This document shows, piece by piece, positions 33,419-46,500 of a DNA stretch of 64,000 nt. The stretch is taken from positions 1 to 64,000 of the forward strand of contig NZ_NIBU01000013.1 in the NCBI RefSeq assembly GCF_002632485.1, in the 5' to 3' direction. Position 1 is the stretch's first letter. Every line of letters begins with the position of its first letter. This DNA is from Xenorhabdus innexi. GTDB taxonomy: Bacteria > Pseudomonadota > Gammaproteobacteria > Enterobacterales > Enterobacteriaceae. The position numbers and the translations under genes are program-made. The notes under the pieces were generated by a model. It was not told the DNA's origin. It ran no database searches and saw only the letters and a program-made list of their open reading frames with translations.

Positions 33419-36400
33419 TTGTCGCCTTCTCCACCTAACATTGCCATTAACTCTTCCGCTGACATTGAATCCAGCGAGTCCTCAAGGGATTCAATATCGC
33501 TTTGTCCCACAGCCTCCCTTTGTGCTGTGAAAATGATTTCTGCCTGATCCGCCAGTCTGGGGGAAAGAAACAGTGAAGCGATGGGGATATCAATCAGGAA
33601 CTCATGCTGTATGCGGGTTGCTAATTGACCGACCATCAGCGAATGACCACCTAATTCAAAAAAGTTATCGTGACGGCCTACACGTTCCAGCCCCAGCAGG
33701 CTCTGCCAGATTTGCGCCAGAATTTCCTCTTCTTCGCCATTGGGAGCTTCATACTGATGCGCCACGACAGCCGATATATCAGGCGCAGGCAGCGCCTGAC
33801 GATCCAATTTGCCGTTAGGGGTCAGCGGGAAAGTTTCAAGGGTGATAAAAGCACTGGGCAGCATATAGTCAGCAAGATGCAGGGAAAGCTGCTGGCGCAG
33901 TTCAGCCGGATTGAGTTCAGCCCCGGATTGGGTGAGCAGATAAGCAACCAATTGCTTCTGCCCTGAGCTGTCTGCGCGGCTCAGAACAACCGCTTCGCGC
34001 ACACCGTGACACTGCGTCAGTCTGGTCTCGATTTCTCCCGGCTCAATACGGAAACCACGCAGCTTAATCTGGCTGTCATTGCGACCGAGATATTCGATAT
34101 TACCGTCCGACCGCCAGCAACCCAAATCTCCGGTTTTGTACATGCGGGAAGCCGGAACAGCAGAGAACGGATCAGCCATAAAGCGTTCGGCGGTCAGTTC
34201 AGGGTTATTCAGATAGCCACGGGCAACACCATTGCCTGCAATATAGATTTCTCCTGCGACACCGACAGGCACAGGCTGCCCGCGTGAGTTAAGAATATAG
34301 ATCCGGGTATTGGCGATGGGGCGGCCAATGGGAATGGTCTGCGCGGCATCAACAGGTGATGCTATTTCATAAGTGGCAGCGAACGTTGTGGTTTCTGTCG
34401 GGCCATAGCCGTTAATCAGGTGAACAGGGCGGGATTCAGCCAGTTGCACCTGTTGTATCTTTATGGGATCGAGAACATCACCGCCCACCAGTAGGTAACG
34501 CAATTGTCCGAATAGTGGTCTGAGCGTATTAAGGTACTCATTAAATAACCCGGCGGTCAGCCAGAGTGCGGTGACTTTTCCGCTGATTAGCGCATCACGG
34601 AAACGTGGCGGATCGAGCAAGACAGACTGGGAAACAATATGCAGGCGTCCGCCATTCAGCAACGCTGACCAGATCTCCCATGTTGAAGCATCAAATGCAG
34701 TATTGGCGCAGTGGGCAACACAATCGTTTACATTGATATCGGCATAGTGATTATTGATGACCAGCCGGTTAACACCGATATGCTCAACCATCACCCCTTT
34801 GGGCTGTCCTGTGGAGCCGGAGGTATAGAGCACATAAGCCAGATTGCGGGATGTCAGCCCCAGCGCCTGCGTATCGGGATTATCAGCAGGCTGTGTGCTT
34901 AATGAAGTATCCGCTGCATCAAGTACGAAGACAGGGACGGTATCAGGCAATTTATCGAGCAGGGCTGACTGCGCCAGTAAGACTACTGGCGTAGCATCTT
35001 CCAGCATAAATGTCAGCCGTTCAGTCGGGTAAGCCGGATCGAGCGGAACGTAAGCACCACCGGCTTTTAGAATAGCAAGCAGGCTGACTATCAGTTCCGG
35101 GCTGCGTTCTGCACAAATGGCTACCCGATCATCCGGACGAACACCCAACGTAATCAGATAGTGAGCCAGCCGGTTAGCGCGCTGGTTCAGTTCCTCATAG
35201 CTGACGGTCTGATCTTCATACGTCAGTGCAACAGCATCAGAACGCTGTAATACCTGAGCCTCAAATAGCTGGTGGATTAGCCTGTCCTGCGGGAAATCGG
35301 TCTGCGTAGCGTTAAACGTCACCAACAATTGTTGCCGTTCTGCTTCCGGCAGAATCGGCACATGCAGAATCAGTTGCTGGGGCTGGTGCGTCAGGGCATC
35401 AACCAGACCGCTGAGGGCGGTCTGTAGATAACGGGTAATACGAACGGGATCAATGCCCGTTACAGTGTGAGCAGACAACCGGAAGTCAGTGCCTAAATCA
35501 TCCACTGACAGCGTGATAGGGTAATTTGTGCCTTCTTTGGCGGCAATAACACGCATCCCTGACCAACTATTGTCAGTTGTTTCTGCTTCACTGACCTGAG
35601 AGTGGCGATAATTCAGCAGGGTACTGAATAACGGTATGGAATGATCTACACCACTGCAACTCTGTGCCAGTGTTAACGGAGCCTGCTCATGCTCCAGCAG
35701 GGTGATTAAATCCTGATAGGTCTCCTGTACAACTGTGTGTACGCTACGATCGGCGAGGGAAACCCGTACCGGCAGAGTGTTGATAAACATTCCCAATATC
35801 TGATCAGCACCGGCACCACCTTGCAGGCGGCCTGACAGGACTGAACCGAAAACCACATTATCGCGATTGCTGGTATAGGCCAGTACTTGTGCCCATGCGA
35901 CATGAAACAATATACTCGGATTGATTTTCAGCTCCCGCGACAATGCGCGAATGGCACCGGATAATGCCGGAGAGAGGGAAAGACGCGCTTCATGCTGTTC
36001 TGCCTCTGGTTCGTTATCTGGCATTGAGGGTTTTGAAATTGAAAGTATGCCGAATGGTGCGGTTGGCGCATCAATATCAGCAAGTCGGGTACGGAAATAA
36101 TCTTCGTGTTCTGAGAGCGGAACACTCAACGTTCTGGCAATAAAGTTGCGGTAAGGCAGAACAGCGGGTAATGCCGTTTTCTCCTGTAATAACAGGCCGA
36201 TTTCAGCGAAAATCAGTTCCAGTGTCACATGATCGCTGACCAGATGGTGAAAACGTAACACCAGCAGCCACTCATTCTGTGTCATATCATGAGCGATATC
36301 AGCGGTGAATAACGGCGCACGGGTCAGTTCCATGCGGTGCTGACGTGGGTCGGTATGCGCCAGCAGTTGTGCCTGAATATTCTCGTCAGATGTCGGCGTG

Positions 36401-36800
36401 AATAGGTTAATCGCCAATGGAGCCTGACGCCAGACGACCTGAACCGGATGTTCCAGCCCCTGCCAGAAGAGGCTGGTGCGCAGGATATCGTGGCGGTTGA
36501 TTACTTGTTGTAAGGCGGCTAAGAAATTATCGAGGCGTTCACGGCTGTCAAAAACCAGCAGGCTTTGTAACAGATAGGTATCACCCTGAGCCTGCATCAG
36601 ATGGTGGAACAGAATGCCTTCCTGTAAGGGAGACAGGGGGTAAATATCCTGCACATTCCCAGCGCCACCGGATACCGTTTCGGTGATGGCATCAATCTGA
36701 GCCTGAGATAACGTCACCAAAGGCAGCATCTCAGGCACAATCGCAGCGCAATTTTCAGGAATAAGGTTCTCAGGCACAACGAAAGAGTCAGTGCCACGGC
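33415..36800 (-). other. NRPS module 9: C/E-A(Val)-T
   Basis: Dual C/E domain (HHLMQAQGD near residue 1166), pocket DAWWLGGTFK (valine), C-terminal carrier GGHSLMVGQL and docking tail. Confidence 0.75.
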
Positions 36801-39800
36801 GAAGTGCCTGTGCCATCTCAGCCAGAACCGGCGTGGAGAATACGTTGCGAATATCAAGGCTCCAGCCAATGCAGCGCAATTCTTCGATCAGGCTGACAAT
36901 CATCAATGAATGACCACCCAGTTCAAAGAAATGGTCATGACGACCGATCTGCTCTACACCTAACAGTTTCTGCCAGATTTGCGCCAGCGCAGTTTCTGTC
37001 TGCCCTGTCGGAGATTCATAGACGCGAGCCACGAAAGCAGAGGCGTCAGGAGCGGGCAGTGCATCACGGTCGGTTTTACCATTGGATGTCAGCGGGAAGT
37101 TGTCCAACATGACAAAAGCACTGGGCAACATATAGTCAGCAAGGTGTCTGGCAAGTTGCTGACGCAGTTCAGTCGGTTCCGGTTTCATATCCGGCAGAGG
37201 CTGGATATAGGCAATCAGCCGTTTCTGGCTTCCTGTTTCTTTATCCCCTGCTTCTTCACGGGCGAGAACCAGTGCTTTCTGTACGCCATCACATTGGGAC
37301 AGCCGTTTTTCAATTTCGCCTAATTCAATGCGGAACCCGCGGATCTTGACCTGAAAGTCATTGCGACCGAGATAGTCAATATTGCCATCCGGTAGCCAGC
37401 GTCCCAGATCGCCGGTTTTGTACATACGGGCATCAGGCATTGAAGAGAAAGGATCAGGCCGAAAACGCTCTGCGGTAAGATCCGGACGGTTCAGATAACC
37501 CCGGCTGACCCCCTCACCGGCAATATAAATTTCACCTGTTACACCGAAAGGAACCGGCTGCCGATGTTGGTCAAGAATATAGATCTGCGTGTTGGCTGTC
37601 GGGCTACCGATAGGGATTTTTATTTCACTTTCAGCACTACCGGTTTTTGTAAAGGGAATTTCATAGGCCGTAGCAAATGTAGTTGTCTCTGTTGGCCCAT
37701 ACATATTCAGTAAATATCTTGGCGGATATGTAGCCCTCAATCGGATAGCCGCCAGTGGATCAGCCTGTTCGCCGCCGAAAAGGAGATAACGCAGGCCAGA
37801 CAGAACCGGAGCAATTAAATTTGCATACTGGCTAAACAGCGAAGTAGTAAGAAATAGAGCCGTGACACCTTCTGATAACAAAAAGTCACTGAACCGTTTT
37901 GGTTGTAACAGGGTATTTTCCGCGATTAACTGGAGCCTTGCGCCATGTACCAGCGCAGACCACACTTCCCAGGTTGCCGCATCAAATGAAATATTGGCGC
38001 AATGGGCAATACAGTCATCGGGCGTGATATCGGAAAAATGGTTATTAATAACTAAGTGCAGTACATTACGGTGTTCAACCATGACCCCTTTCGGCTGACC
38101 GGTTGAGCCGGAAGTGTAAATGATATAAGCCAGATTATGTGATGTCAGACCGGATGCCTGAACATCCAGATTGCGAGTAGAGTAGGCGGCCAGAGGCGTT
38201 TCCTGCTCATTCAGAAGATTATCCAGCAACACAACGGGCATAAAGGTATCCAGCTTGTCGCTCCATGCAGTCTGTGTCAGCAGAGCCGCAGGTCTGGCAT
38301 CTTCGAGCATATAGCGCAGTCGCTCAGCAGGATAATTCGGGTCGAGCGGTAAATAGGCTCCTCCTGCCTTGAGGATGGCAAGCAGACCGATGATCAGTTC
38401 CGGGCTGCGTTCGGCACAGATTGCTACCGGTTCGTCCGGACGTATTCCCAGTGCCAGCAGATGATGAGCCAGCCGATTGGCATGGCAGTTCAGCTCGCGG
38501 TAACTCAGCGTCCGACCTTCATAGCTCACTGCAATAGCATCAGGGCGCTGTAATACCTGTGCTTCAAATAGCTGGTGGATTAAGGCCTCCCGTGGGAAAT
38601 CATCATGAGTGGCATTAAAATTCACTAACAGTTGCTGCCGTTCTGAGTCCGGCAACATAGGTAATGTGTTCACTGGCTGACTGACATCATCTGCCATTTC
38701 GGTTAGCACATTGGTTAAATAAACCACCATTCGCTCAACAGTTGAGTGATCGAACAAATCAGCGGCATACTCTAAATCCCCGGCTAAACCCGTTTCTATT
38801 TCGTTCAGGGATAACGTTAAATCAAAATGTGCTCCCCGGCGCTCCTGTTCAATCGGCGTGAGTTGCAGACCCGGCAAGGTGAATTCCTGCGCTGGTGTGT
38901 TATTCAACGCCATCATGACCTGAAATATCGGGCTGTAGCTGAGGCTGCGCTCAGGCTGTAGCACTTCTACTACCTGCTCAAAGGGCAGATCCTGATGGGC
39001 ATAGGCAGCCAGCGACCGCTGACGGATTTGAGTGAGCAGGTCAGCCACACTCATGTCGTTACTGAATGTGACACGCAGAGCCAGCGTATTGACAAAGAAG
39101 CCGATCAGCCCTTCAAGCTCATGATGCGGACGGTTGGCGACCGGTGTGCCGATAATAATATCATCCTGTCCGCTGAGACGGCTTAATACAATGCTCCACG
39201 CGGTCAGCATGGTCATAAACAGCGTGCTGTTATGGCGTTTTCCGAGTTCTTTCAGTGATGCCAATAATGTGGACTCAAGATGAAAGGAGACTTTCCCTCC
39301 GGTATAGCTCTGTACTGCCGGACGAACGCGATCAGTGGGAAGTGTCAGCAGTGGGGGTGCATTCCTGAGCTGTTCATTCCAGAAATCCCGTTGTTTTGCC
39401 AGATTATTGCCCTGCGATTGGTCATGCAGCCAGACAGCATAATCAGCATATTGAACGGGCAATGGAGGTAAAGCGATATCATGACCATCAAGAGCGGCGC
39501 GATAGAATTCTCCCAGTTCCCGCACCAGTACACCGGTCGACCAGCCGTCAGTAATAATATGGTGCAGAGTGAGTAATAAAATATGCTCGTTATCACTAAG
39601 ACGAAGTAATTTAGTGCGGATTAGCCGCTCTTGCGTAAAATCGAACGGAGTTTGTGCCTCGGTATCGATAAATTCAGTAATACGCTGGGAGTGCAGAGCC
39701 GGATCTGACTGACTCAGGTCGTGATAAGACAGGGTACAGCCGATATCCGCCGGATCAATGTGTTGACAGGGTTTTCCTTCTACTGAGACAAAACGGGTTC

Positions 39801-40098
39801 GCAGGCTTTCATGACGGGCAACCAAACGGTTAAGTGATACGGTCAGCGCATAGCGGTTAAGTTGACCGCTGAGGCGAAGTATCACAGGAAGATGATAGGC
39901 CAGACTGGCAGCCGGTTCGAACTGGCAGAGGAACCACAGCCGCTGTTGAGCGAAAGATAACGGTAATGGCTGATTACGATCCGCCGGTTTGATGACAGAT
40001 TGTTGCTGTTGGTATCCGCGGGATTTCAGTTGCTCCTCAAGCCTTTTCTCCAGAACCGCCCGTTTCAGATCATCAAGATTCATAGTAGTCCTTGTCAT
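33415..40098 (-). CDS. xabC: XabC, two-module NRPS (modules 8-9)
   Basis: A 2227-residue synthetase with an N-terminal docking helix (LDDLKRAVLEKRLEEQLKS), then C-A-T and C/E-A-T. Pocket readings are DAWFLGMTFK (module 8, branched-chain type, Ile/Val) and DAWWLGGTFK (module 9, Val). Carrier serines lie near residues 1063 and 2153. The module 9 dual domain carries HHLMQAQGD, so residue 8 should be D. The C-terminus ([15 protein letters not shown]) matches the C-terminus of XabB and is a likely docking tail for the N-terminal helix of XabD. The start codon overlaps the xabB stop by one nt (TAATG), which indicates translational coupling. Confidence 0.9.
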   Translation of the reverse strand: MTRTTMNLDDLKRAVLEKRLEEQLKSRGYQQQQSVIKPADRNQPLPLSFAQQRLWFLCQFEPAASLAYHLPVILRLSGQLNRYALTVSLNRLVARHESLRTRFVSVEGKPCQHIDPADIGCTLSYHDLSQSDPALHSQRITEFIDTEAQTPFDFTQERLIRTKLLRLSDNEHILLLTLHHIITDGWSTGVLVRELGEFYRAALDGHDIALPPLPVQYADYAVWLHDQSQGNNLAKQRDFWNEQLRNAPPLLTLPTDRVRPAVQSYTGGKVSFHLESTLLASLKELGKRHNSTLFMTMLTAWSIVLSRLSGQDDIIIGTPVANRPHHELEGLIGFFVNTLALRVTFSNDMSVADLLTQIRQRSLAAYAHQDLPFEQVVEVLQPERSLSYSPIFQVMMALNNTPAQEFTLPGLQLTPIEQERRGAHFDLTLSLNEIETGLAGDLEYAADLFDHSTVERMVVYLTNVLTEMADDVSQPVNTLPMLPDSERQQLLVNFNATHDDFPREALIHQLFEAQVLQRPDAIAVSYEGRTLSYRELNCHANRLAHHLLALGIRPDEPVAICAERSPELIIGLLAILKAGGAYLPLDPNYPAERLRYMLEDARPAALLTQTAWSDKLDTFMPVVLLDNLLNEQETPLAAYSTRNLDVQASGLTSHNLAYIIYTSGSTGQPKGVMVEHRNVLHLVINNHFSDITPDDCIAHCANISFDAATWEVWSALVHGARLQLIAENTLLQPKRFSDFLLSEGVTALFLTTSLFSQYANLIAPVLSGLRYLLFGGEQADPLAAIRLRATYPPRYLLNMYGPTETTTFATAYEIPFTKTGSAESEIKIPIGSPTANTQIYILDQHRQPVPFGVTGEIYIAGEGVSRGYLNRPDLTAERFRPDPFSSMPDARMYKTGDLGRWLPDGNIDYLGRNDFQVKIRGFRIELGEIEKRLSQCDGVQKALVLAREEAGDKETGSQKRLIAYIQPLPDMKPEPTELRQQLARHLADYMLPSAFVMLDNFPLTSNGKTDRDALPAPDASAFVARVYESPTGQTETALAQIWQKLLGVEQIGRHDHFFELGGHSLMIVSLIEELRCIGWSLDIRNVFSTPVLAEMAQALRRGTDSFVVPENLIPENCAAIVPEMLPLVTLSQAQIDAITETVSGGAGNVQDIYPLSPLQEGILFHHLMQAQGDTYLLQSLLVFDSRERLDNFLAALQQVINRHDILRTSLFWQGLEHPVQVVWRQAPLAINLFTPTSDENIQAQLLAHTDPRQHRMELTRAPLFTADIAHDMTQNEWLLVLRFHHLVSDHVTLELIFAEIGLLLQEKTALPAVLPYRNFIARTLSVPLSEHEDYFRTRLADIDAPTAPFGILSISKPSMPDNEPEAEQHEARLSLSPALSGAIRALSRELKINPSILFHVAWAQVLAYTSNRDNVVFGSVLSGRLQGGAGADQILGMFINTLPVRVSLADRSVHTVVQETYQDLITLLEHEQAPLTLAQSCSGVDHSIPLFSTLLNYRHSQVSEAETTDNSWSGMRVIAAKEGTNYPITLSVDDLGTDFRLSAHTVTGIDPVRITRYLQTALSGLVDALTHQPQQLILHVPILPEAERQQLLVTFNATQTDFPQDRLIHQLFEAQVLQRSDAVALTYEDQTVSYEELNQRANRLAHYLITLGVRPDDRVAICAERSPELIVSLLAILKAGGAYVPLDPAYPTERLTFMLEDATPVVLLAQSALLDKLPDTVPVFVLDAADTSLSTQPADNPDTQALGLTSRNLAYVLYTSGSTGQPKGVMVEHIGVNRLVINNHYADINVNDCVAHCANTAFDASTWEIWSALLNGGRLHIVSQSVLLDPPRFRDALISGKVTALWLTAGLFNEYLNTLRPLFGQLRYLLVGGDVLDPIKIQQVQLAESRPVHLINGYGPTETTTFAATYEIASPVDAAQTIPIGRPIANTRIYILNSRGQPVPVGVAGEIYIAGNGVARGYLNNPELTAERFMADPFSAVPASRMYKTGDLGCWRSDGNIEYLGRNDSQIKLRGFRIEPGEIETRLTQCHGVREAVVLSRADSSGQKQLVAYLLTQSGAELNPAELRQQLSLHLADYMLPSAFITLETFPLTPNGKLDRQALPAPDISAVVAHQYEAPNGEEEEILAQIWQSLLGLERVGRHDNFFELGGHSLMVGQLATRIQHEFLIDIPIASLFLSPRLADQAEIIFTAQREAVGQSDIESLEDSLDSMSAEELMAMLGGEGDK
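36800..40098 (-). other. NRPS module 8: C-A(Ile/Val-like)-T
   Basis: LCL-type C domain (HHIITDG near residue 181). Pocket DAWFLGMTFK is close to module 5 (DAWFLGVTFK) and to branched-chain aliphatic codes, but not an exact known code. The carrier precedes a dual C/E domain, so the residue should be D. Confidence 0.6.
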
Positions 40099-43000
40099 TA
40101 TTTGCTGTCTCCGCCGCTCTCTTTTTTGTAGGAATCGCTTTCGCCTAAAATCGCCATTAACTCTTCTGCTGACATTGAATCAAGGTCACTCTGGAGTGAC
40201 TCAATATCGTTTTCGCCAATAGCACTCATTTGCGCCGACAGGATGAGTTCGGCCTGTTCTGTCAATTTTGGTGAGACAAACAGCGCAGTGAGGGGAACAT
40301 CGACCATAAACTGGTTTTTTATGCGCGTTATCAGCCGGACCACCATCAATGAGTGACCACCCAGTTCGAAGAAACTGTCGTGACGGCTGATGCGGGGCAG
40401 CCCTAAAAGTTCCTGCCAGATCTGCGCCAGAATGGTTTCTATTCTTCCCTGTGGAGCCTCATAGCAATGCGTTACCACTGCTGACATTTCAGGGGCCGGT
40501 AACGATTTGCGATCCAGTTTGCCGTTGGGTGTCAGAGGGAAAGCCGCCAGCACAACGTATGCGCTGGGCAGCATATATTCCGCGAGGTGTTCTGCGAGCT
40601 GGCGGCGCAGAACAGCAGGGTCAAGCTCAACGCCATTCTGAGGCTGGAGATAAGCGACGAGGCGTTTATTGTCTCCGGTGTTTTCATAAGCAGCTTCATC
40701 AGCGCTCTCTTCACGCAGAAGCACCACGGCTTCACGCACACCGTGACACTGCTCAAGTCTTGCCTCGATTTCACCCGGTTCGATACGGAAACCGCGTAAT
40801 TTGATTTGAGTATCATTACGACCGAGATACTCAATATTACCGTTCGGCAGCCAGCGCCCCAGATCGCCGGTCCGGTACATACGGGCATCCGGTGCCGAAG
40901 AAAACGGGTCAGTGAGGAAACGTTCCTGAGTCAATTCAGGGCGATTCAGATAACCACGGGCAACTCCCAGACCGGCGATATAAATCTCTCCGCTCACACC
41001 AAAAGGAGTCGGTTGTCCGTATTCATCAAGAATATAGATCCGGGTATTGGAAATTGGTCGTCCGATAGGGATGGAACGGGTTATATCAACCGGTGACGGG
41101 ATCAGATAGGTCGCAGCAAATGTTGTGGTTTCTGTCGGGCCGTAGCCGTTGATTAATGCCGCCGGTTGTGAATCAGCCAGTTTAACTTCCCGTATTTTCT
41201 GCGGATCAAGAACATCACCACCCACAATTAAGTAACGTAACTGCCCGAACAGCGGTTTGAGAATATCGAGGTATTCATTGAATAAGCCTGCTGTTAGCCA
41301 GAGTGCAGTCACCCGCTCTTTAATCAGTGAATCACAGAAACGTGCCGGATCGAGTAATACAGATTGAGGAACAATGTGCAGGCGTGCCCCGTTGAGCAGG
41401 GCCGACCAGACTTCCCATGTTGAGGCATCGAAAGCAATATTGGCACAGTGAGCCACACAGTCATCAGGCCGGATCTCAGAAAAACCATTATCAATAATCA
41501 GGCGCAGTACATTACGATGCTCAACCATGACCCCTTTCGGCAGACCGGTTGAACCGGAGGTATAGATCACATAGGCCAGATGGTGTGGCCGCAGATTCAG
41601 TGCCTGTGAATTGGGATTATCAAACGGTTGCTCTGACAGAAGCGATGCCAGTGTGTCTATCTCCACAATTGGTGTGGATATTTTTGCTGCGGAGCGGGAT
41701 AATTTTCCGGCCTGTGATGCCTGAGTCAGTAAGGCTACAGGGGTTGAATCTTCCAGCATGTAAGCCAGCCGTTCGCTCGGGTAGGCCGGATCTAACGGAA
41801 CGTAAGCACCACCAGCTTTGAGAATGGCGAGCAGGCTGATAATCAGCTCTGGGCTGCGTTCGAGACAGACGGCTATCCGATCATCGGGTTTTACCCCCAG
41901 AGCAATCAAATAATGAGCGAGCTGATTAGCTCTGCGGTTCAGCTCGCTGTAACTCAGCGTCTGCCCGGCAAATACGATGGCTGTGCCAGCAGGATCACGG
42001 GCTGATTGCGCCTCAACTAACTGATGTATCAGCATGTTGTGCGGTAATGCCACCTGAGTATCGTTGAGATCGGTCAGCAACTGCTTCCGCTCTGAGGCTG
42101 GCAGAATGGGTATATCCTGCATCAATTGCTGCGGGTCATCAGTCAGCGCCGCGAGCAGGCCGCGAATGGCAGTGAGCAGATAAGTGGTGATTCTGTCCGG
42201 ATCAATACCGGTTATTGTCTGTGAGGTTATCCGAAATCCGCTGCCCAAATCATCTACTGACAGCGTGATTGGATAGTTGGTGCGCTCCTCTGCGGTGAGA
42301 ATACGAATACCTTCCCATACGGTGTTATCAGCGGTTTCTGCCGACTGGCTGTGGCGATAATTCAGTAATGTACTGAACAGCGGGACGGACTGAGGAACGC
42401 CGCTGCATTGTTGTGCCAGTACCAGCGGTGCCTGTTCGTGTTCCAGCAGCAGCATTAAATCGTGGAACGTGTCCTGCACAACGTTCTGCACACAACAATT
42501 GTTTACAGAAATCCGCATTGGTAATGTGTTGATAAACATCCCCAATACCCGCTCAGCGCCTGCGCCTCCCTGAAGCCGTCCTAACAGTACGGAGCCGAAA
42601 ACGACATCATCACGCCCGCTGGTTTTTGCCAGAACCTGCGCCCATGCCACATGGAACAGAACACTCGGGCTGATCCCCAGATGACGCGCCTGAGTGCGGA
42701 TCGCTTCTGCCAGCTCAGGGGCAATCATCAGACAGGATTCAGCTACCGATTCGCCGTTAGTCTGTACTTTAAGCACACCAAACGGCGCGGTTGGCTCACT
42801 GATGTCAGCCAGCCGACTGCGGAAATACGCTTCATGCTCCGATTCCGGCACGCTGAGTGTACGGGCGATAAAATCACGATAGGGCAGAATTGCGGGCAAT
42901 GTTTGAGTATTACCCTGCAAGAACTGCGCAATTTCAGCGAAAATCAGCTCCAGCGTCATATGGTCACTGACCAGATGATGAAAACGCAGCGCCAACAGCC

Positions 43001-43535
43001 ATTCGTTTTGTGCCGGATCGTAAGCAATATCTGCGGTGAACAGCGGCGCCTGATTGAGATTAATACGATGTTTGCGGGGATCGGTATGCTCTTTGAGTTG
43101 GCTGACAACATCGCTTTCTGCGGTTGGGGTGAAAACATTCACACTCAGCGCCGCCTGACGCCAGACAACCTGAACAGGGTGAGCCAGATCCTGCCAGTAT
43201 GCTGCGGTGCGTAAAATATCATGCCGGTCGATAACCTGTTGCAGTGCTGCCAGAAACGCATCAAGGCGTTCACGGCTAGCAAAAGCCAGCAGACTTTGCA
43301 GCAGATAATTATCACCCTGTGTCTGTAACAGATGATGGAACAAAATACCTTCCTGCAACGGCGACAATGGGTAGATATCCTGCACATTAGCCGCTCCGTC
43401 GGGAACGGTGGCGACAATCGCATCGATTTCTGCCTGGGAAAGTTCAACCAAAGGCAGCATGTCCGGTGTGATAAACCGGCAATCTTCAGGAATGCGGTTA
43501 GGCGGCACTATAAAGGTATCTTGGATATCACACTG
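40098..43535 (-). other. NRPS module 7: C/E-A(Val)-T and docking tail
   Basis: Dual C/E domain (HHLLQTQGD near residue 5560), pocket DAWWIGGTFK (valine), carrier [10 protein letters not shown] near 6550, then the acidic tail ending [11 protein letters not shown] that should contact XabC. Confidence 0.8.
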
Positions 43536-46500
43536 AATAGCCTGCGCCATATCCGCAAGGACAGGTGAAATAAATACGCTGCGAACATCCAGTTGCCAGC
43601 CGATATGACGTAACTCTTCGATCAGGCTGACAATCATCAGGGAATGCCCGCCCAATTCAAAGAAGTGATCGTGACGACCAACCCGCTCCAGCCGTAACAG
43701 GCGCTGCCAGATTTGTGCCAGCACGGTTTCTGTTTCACCCATCGGCGGAGAATAGTGGCGTGAAACAACCGCAGACGAGTCAGGGGCAGGCAGTGCCCGT
43801 TGATCCAGTTTGCCGTTGGGTGTTAACGGGAAAGCATCGAGAGTGACAAACGCACTGGGCAGCATGTAATCGGCCAGATGCTTCGTCAGTTGCTGACGCA
43901 GCTCTGCCGGATCGAGTCTGGCATCAGGCTGAGGCAGCAGATAGGCCACCAGTTGTTTTTGCTGTGAGGCGTCTTCACGGGCAATCACTACCGCTTCACG
44001 GACGCCGGAGCACTGTTCAAGCCGCGCTTCAATTTCCCCCAGTTCAATGCGGAAACCGCGTATTTTGACCTGAAAATCATTACGACCGAGATATTCGATA
44101 TTGCCGTCCGGCAACCAGCGGCCTAAATCGCCGGTTTTGTACATCCGCATATTGGCTTTACCAGCGAACGGATCTGGCAGAAAACGCTCTGCGGTCAGTT
44201 CAGGTCGGTTCAGATACCCACGGGCAACACCGGCACCGGCGATATAAAGTTCACCCGCAACGCCCAGCGGGGCAGGCTGACCATAAGCGTCCAGAATATA
44301 GATGCGTAAATCGTCCAGAGGCTGACCAATCAGACTGCCGCGCCCTGAATGGATATCCGCTTCACTCAGCTCACGATAGGTTGCGTGAACAGTGATCTCA
44401 GTGATGCCGTACATATTGACCAGACGGGTCTGCGCGGTAGGATTGCGGTCAACCCACGGGATAAGGGTATGCAGTTCTAATGCTTCACCGCCGAATATGA
44501 TGCAGCGTAGTGTATGCTGTTGCGGCTGAGCATGTTGAGCCGCAATCAGCGGACGGAAGGCACTGGGAGTCTGGTTCAGAATAGTGACCTGCTCACGGCA
44601 CAGTAATTCATAGAAGCTCTGTGGCGAACGGGCACATTCAGCCGGAATAACCACCAGCCGCCCGCCGTAAGCCAGTGCTCCCCACAATTCCCAGACTGAG
44701 AAATCGAAGGCGAAGGAGTGGAACAGCGTCCAGACATCGTTGTGATCAAACCGGAATCGCGCCTGCGTTGCCGCCAGCAGTCGGGTAACGTTGGTGTGCT
44801 CAACCATCACTCCTTTCGGTTTACCGGTCGAGCCGGAGGTGTAAATCACATAAGCCGGATGATGCGGTGTCAGACCTGATTTTTGTACTTCAGGGTTATC
44901 GGATACGATATTGGCGGCATCCAGTAAAACCTTATCCAATAAAACCATAGGTAAAGCACTGGTGAGCTTTTCAGTCAGAGCGGCCTGAACTACGATGGCG
45001 GCAGGATCAGAGTCCTCCAGCATATAAGCCAGCCGCTCGGCAGGATAAGCCGGGTCAAGCGGGATATAAGCACCTCCGGCCTTGAGAATAGCCAGCAGGC
45101 CGATCACCATTTCCAGACTCCGCTCAACACAAATTGCCACCCGATCCCCCGGTTGCACACCCAGCGTAATCAGATAATGCGCCAGATAGTTGGCACGTTG
45201 GTTTAACTCCCCGTAGTGGAGTTTCCGGCCTTCGAATATCACGGCAATCGCATCAGGACGCTGTTCGGCCTGCGCTTCAAATAGCTGATGGAGCAGGGCA
45301 TCATTGGGGTAGTCAACCTGATGAGCATTGAACTCCGTCAGCAGTTGCTGCCGTTCCGAGTCAGGCAGCATAGGCAGAGCCGCAGCCAGTTGTGCTTCAT
45401 CTGCCACCATGGTGTTCAGGACATTGGTGAGATAACCCACCATGCGTTCAATGGTTGTCGCATCGAATAACGCAGTGGCGTAGCTCAGTTCACCCACCAG
45501 ACCCGCTTCGGTTTCTGTTAATGACAGCGTTAAATCGAAATGTGCACTGTGATGCACTGATTCCATCGCCGTGAATTGTAAATCCGGCAATGTCAGTGTC
45601 TGGGGAGGTGTATTGTTCAGGGCCAGCATGACCTGAAAAATCGGGCTGTAACTCAGGTTGCGTTCAGGCTGTAAGGCTTCCACCACCTGCTCAAACGGCA
45701 GATCCTGATGGGCATAGGCAGCCAGCGTTTGTTGCCGGATTTGTGAGAGTAAATCGGCAATACTGACAGAACCATCCAGCCTGACACGCAGTGCCAGCGT
45801 ATTCACAAAGAAGCCGATCAGTCCTTCCAGTTCCTGATGCTGACGGTTGGCAACCGGTGTGCCGATAACAATATCATCCTGCCCGCTCAGCCGTGCCAGC
45901 ACGATACTCCATGCAGTCAGCACGGTCATAAACAGTGTGCTGTTATGGCGCTGTCCGAGTGTTTTCAGCGAAGTCAGTAAGGCGGCATCAAAGTTAACCG
46001 GTACTCTGCCACCGATGAAACTCTGTGCCGCAGGGCGGGGCCGATCAGTAGGAAGCGTCAACAGAGCGGGGGCATCGCTGAGCTGGCGACACCAGAATTC
46101 CCGCTGCGTGTTAAGTGCGGCTTCATGCAGATTATCACGCTGCCAGACGGCATAATCTGCGTACTGAACCGACAACGGAGGTAATGGATCCAGTTGATCG
46201 TCAAGGGCTGCGCGATAAAGCACACCCATTTCATGCAGCAGAACGCCGACAGACCAGCCGTCAGAGATAATATGGTGCTGAGTGATCAACAATACATGTT
46301 CGTCATCCGCCAGTTGCAGTAAATGACCACGGATCAGCGAACCCTGAGTAAAATCAAACGGCAGGCCGGTTTCTGCCGAGGCAATGTCTGTAATACGGCG
46401 GGTCTGTTCATCTGCGGTTAATGCGCGCAGATCCTGACAGACAAGCGCAAATCCGCTATCAGCGGGATCGATTTGCTGACAGGGCTGGCCTGCGGCAAGT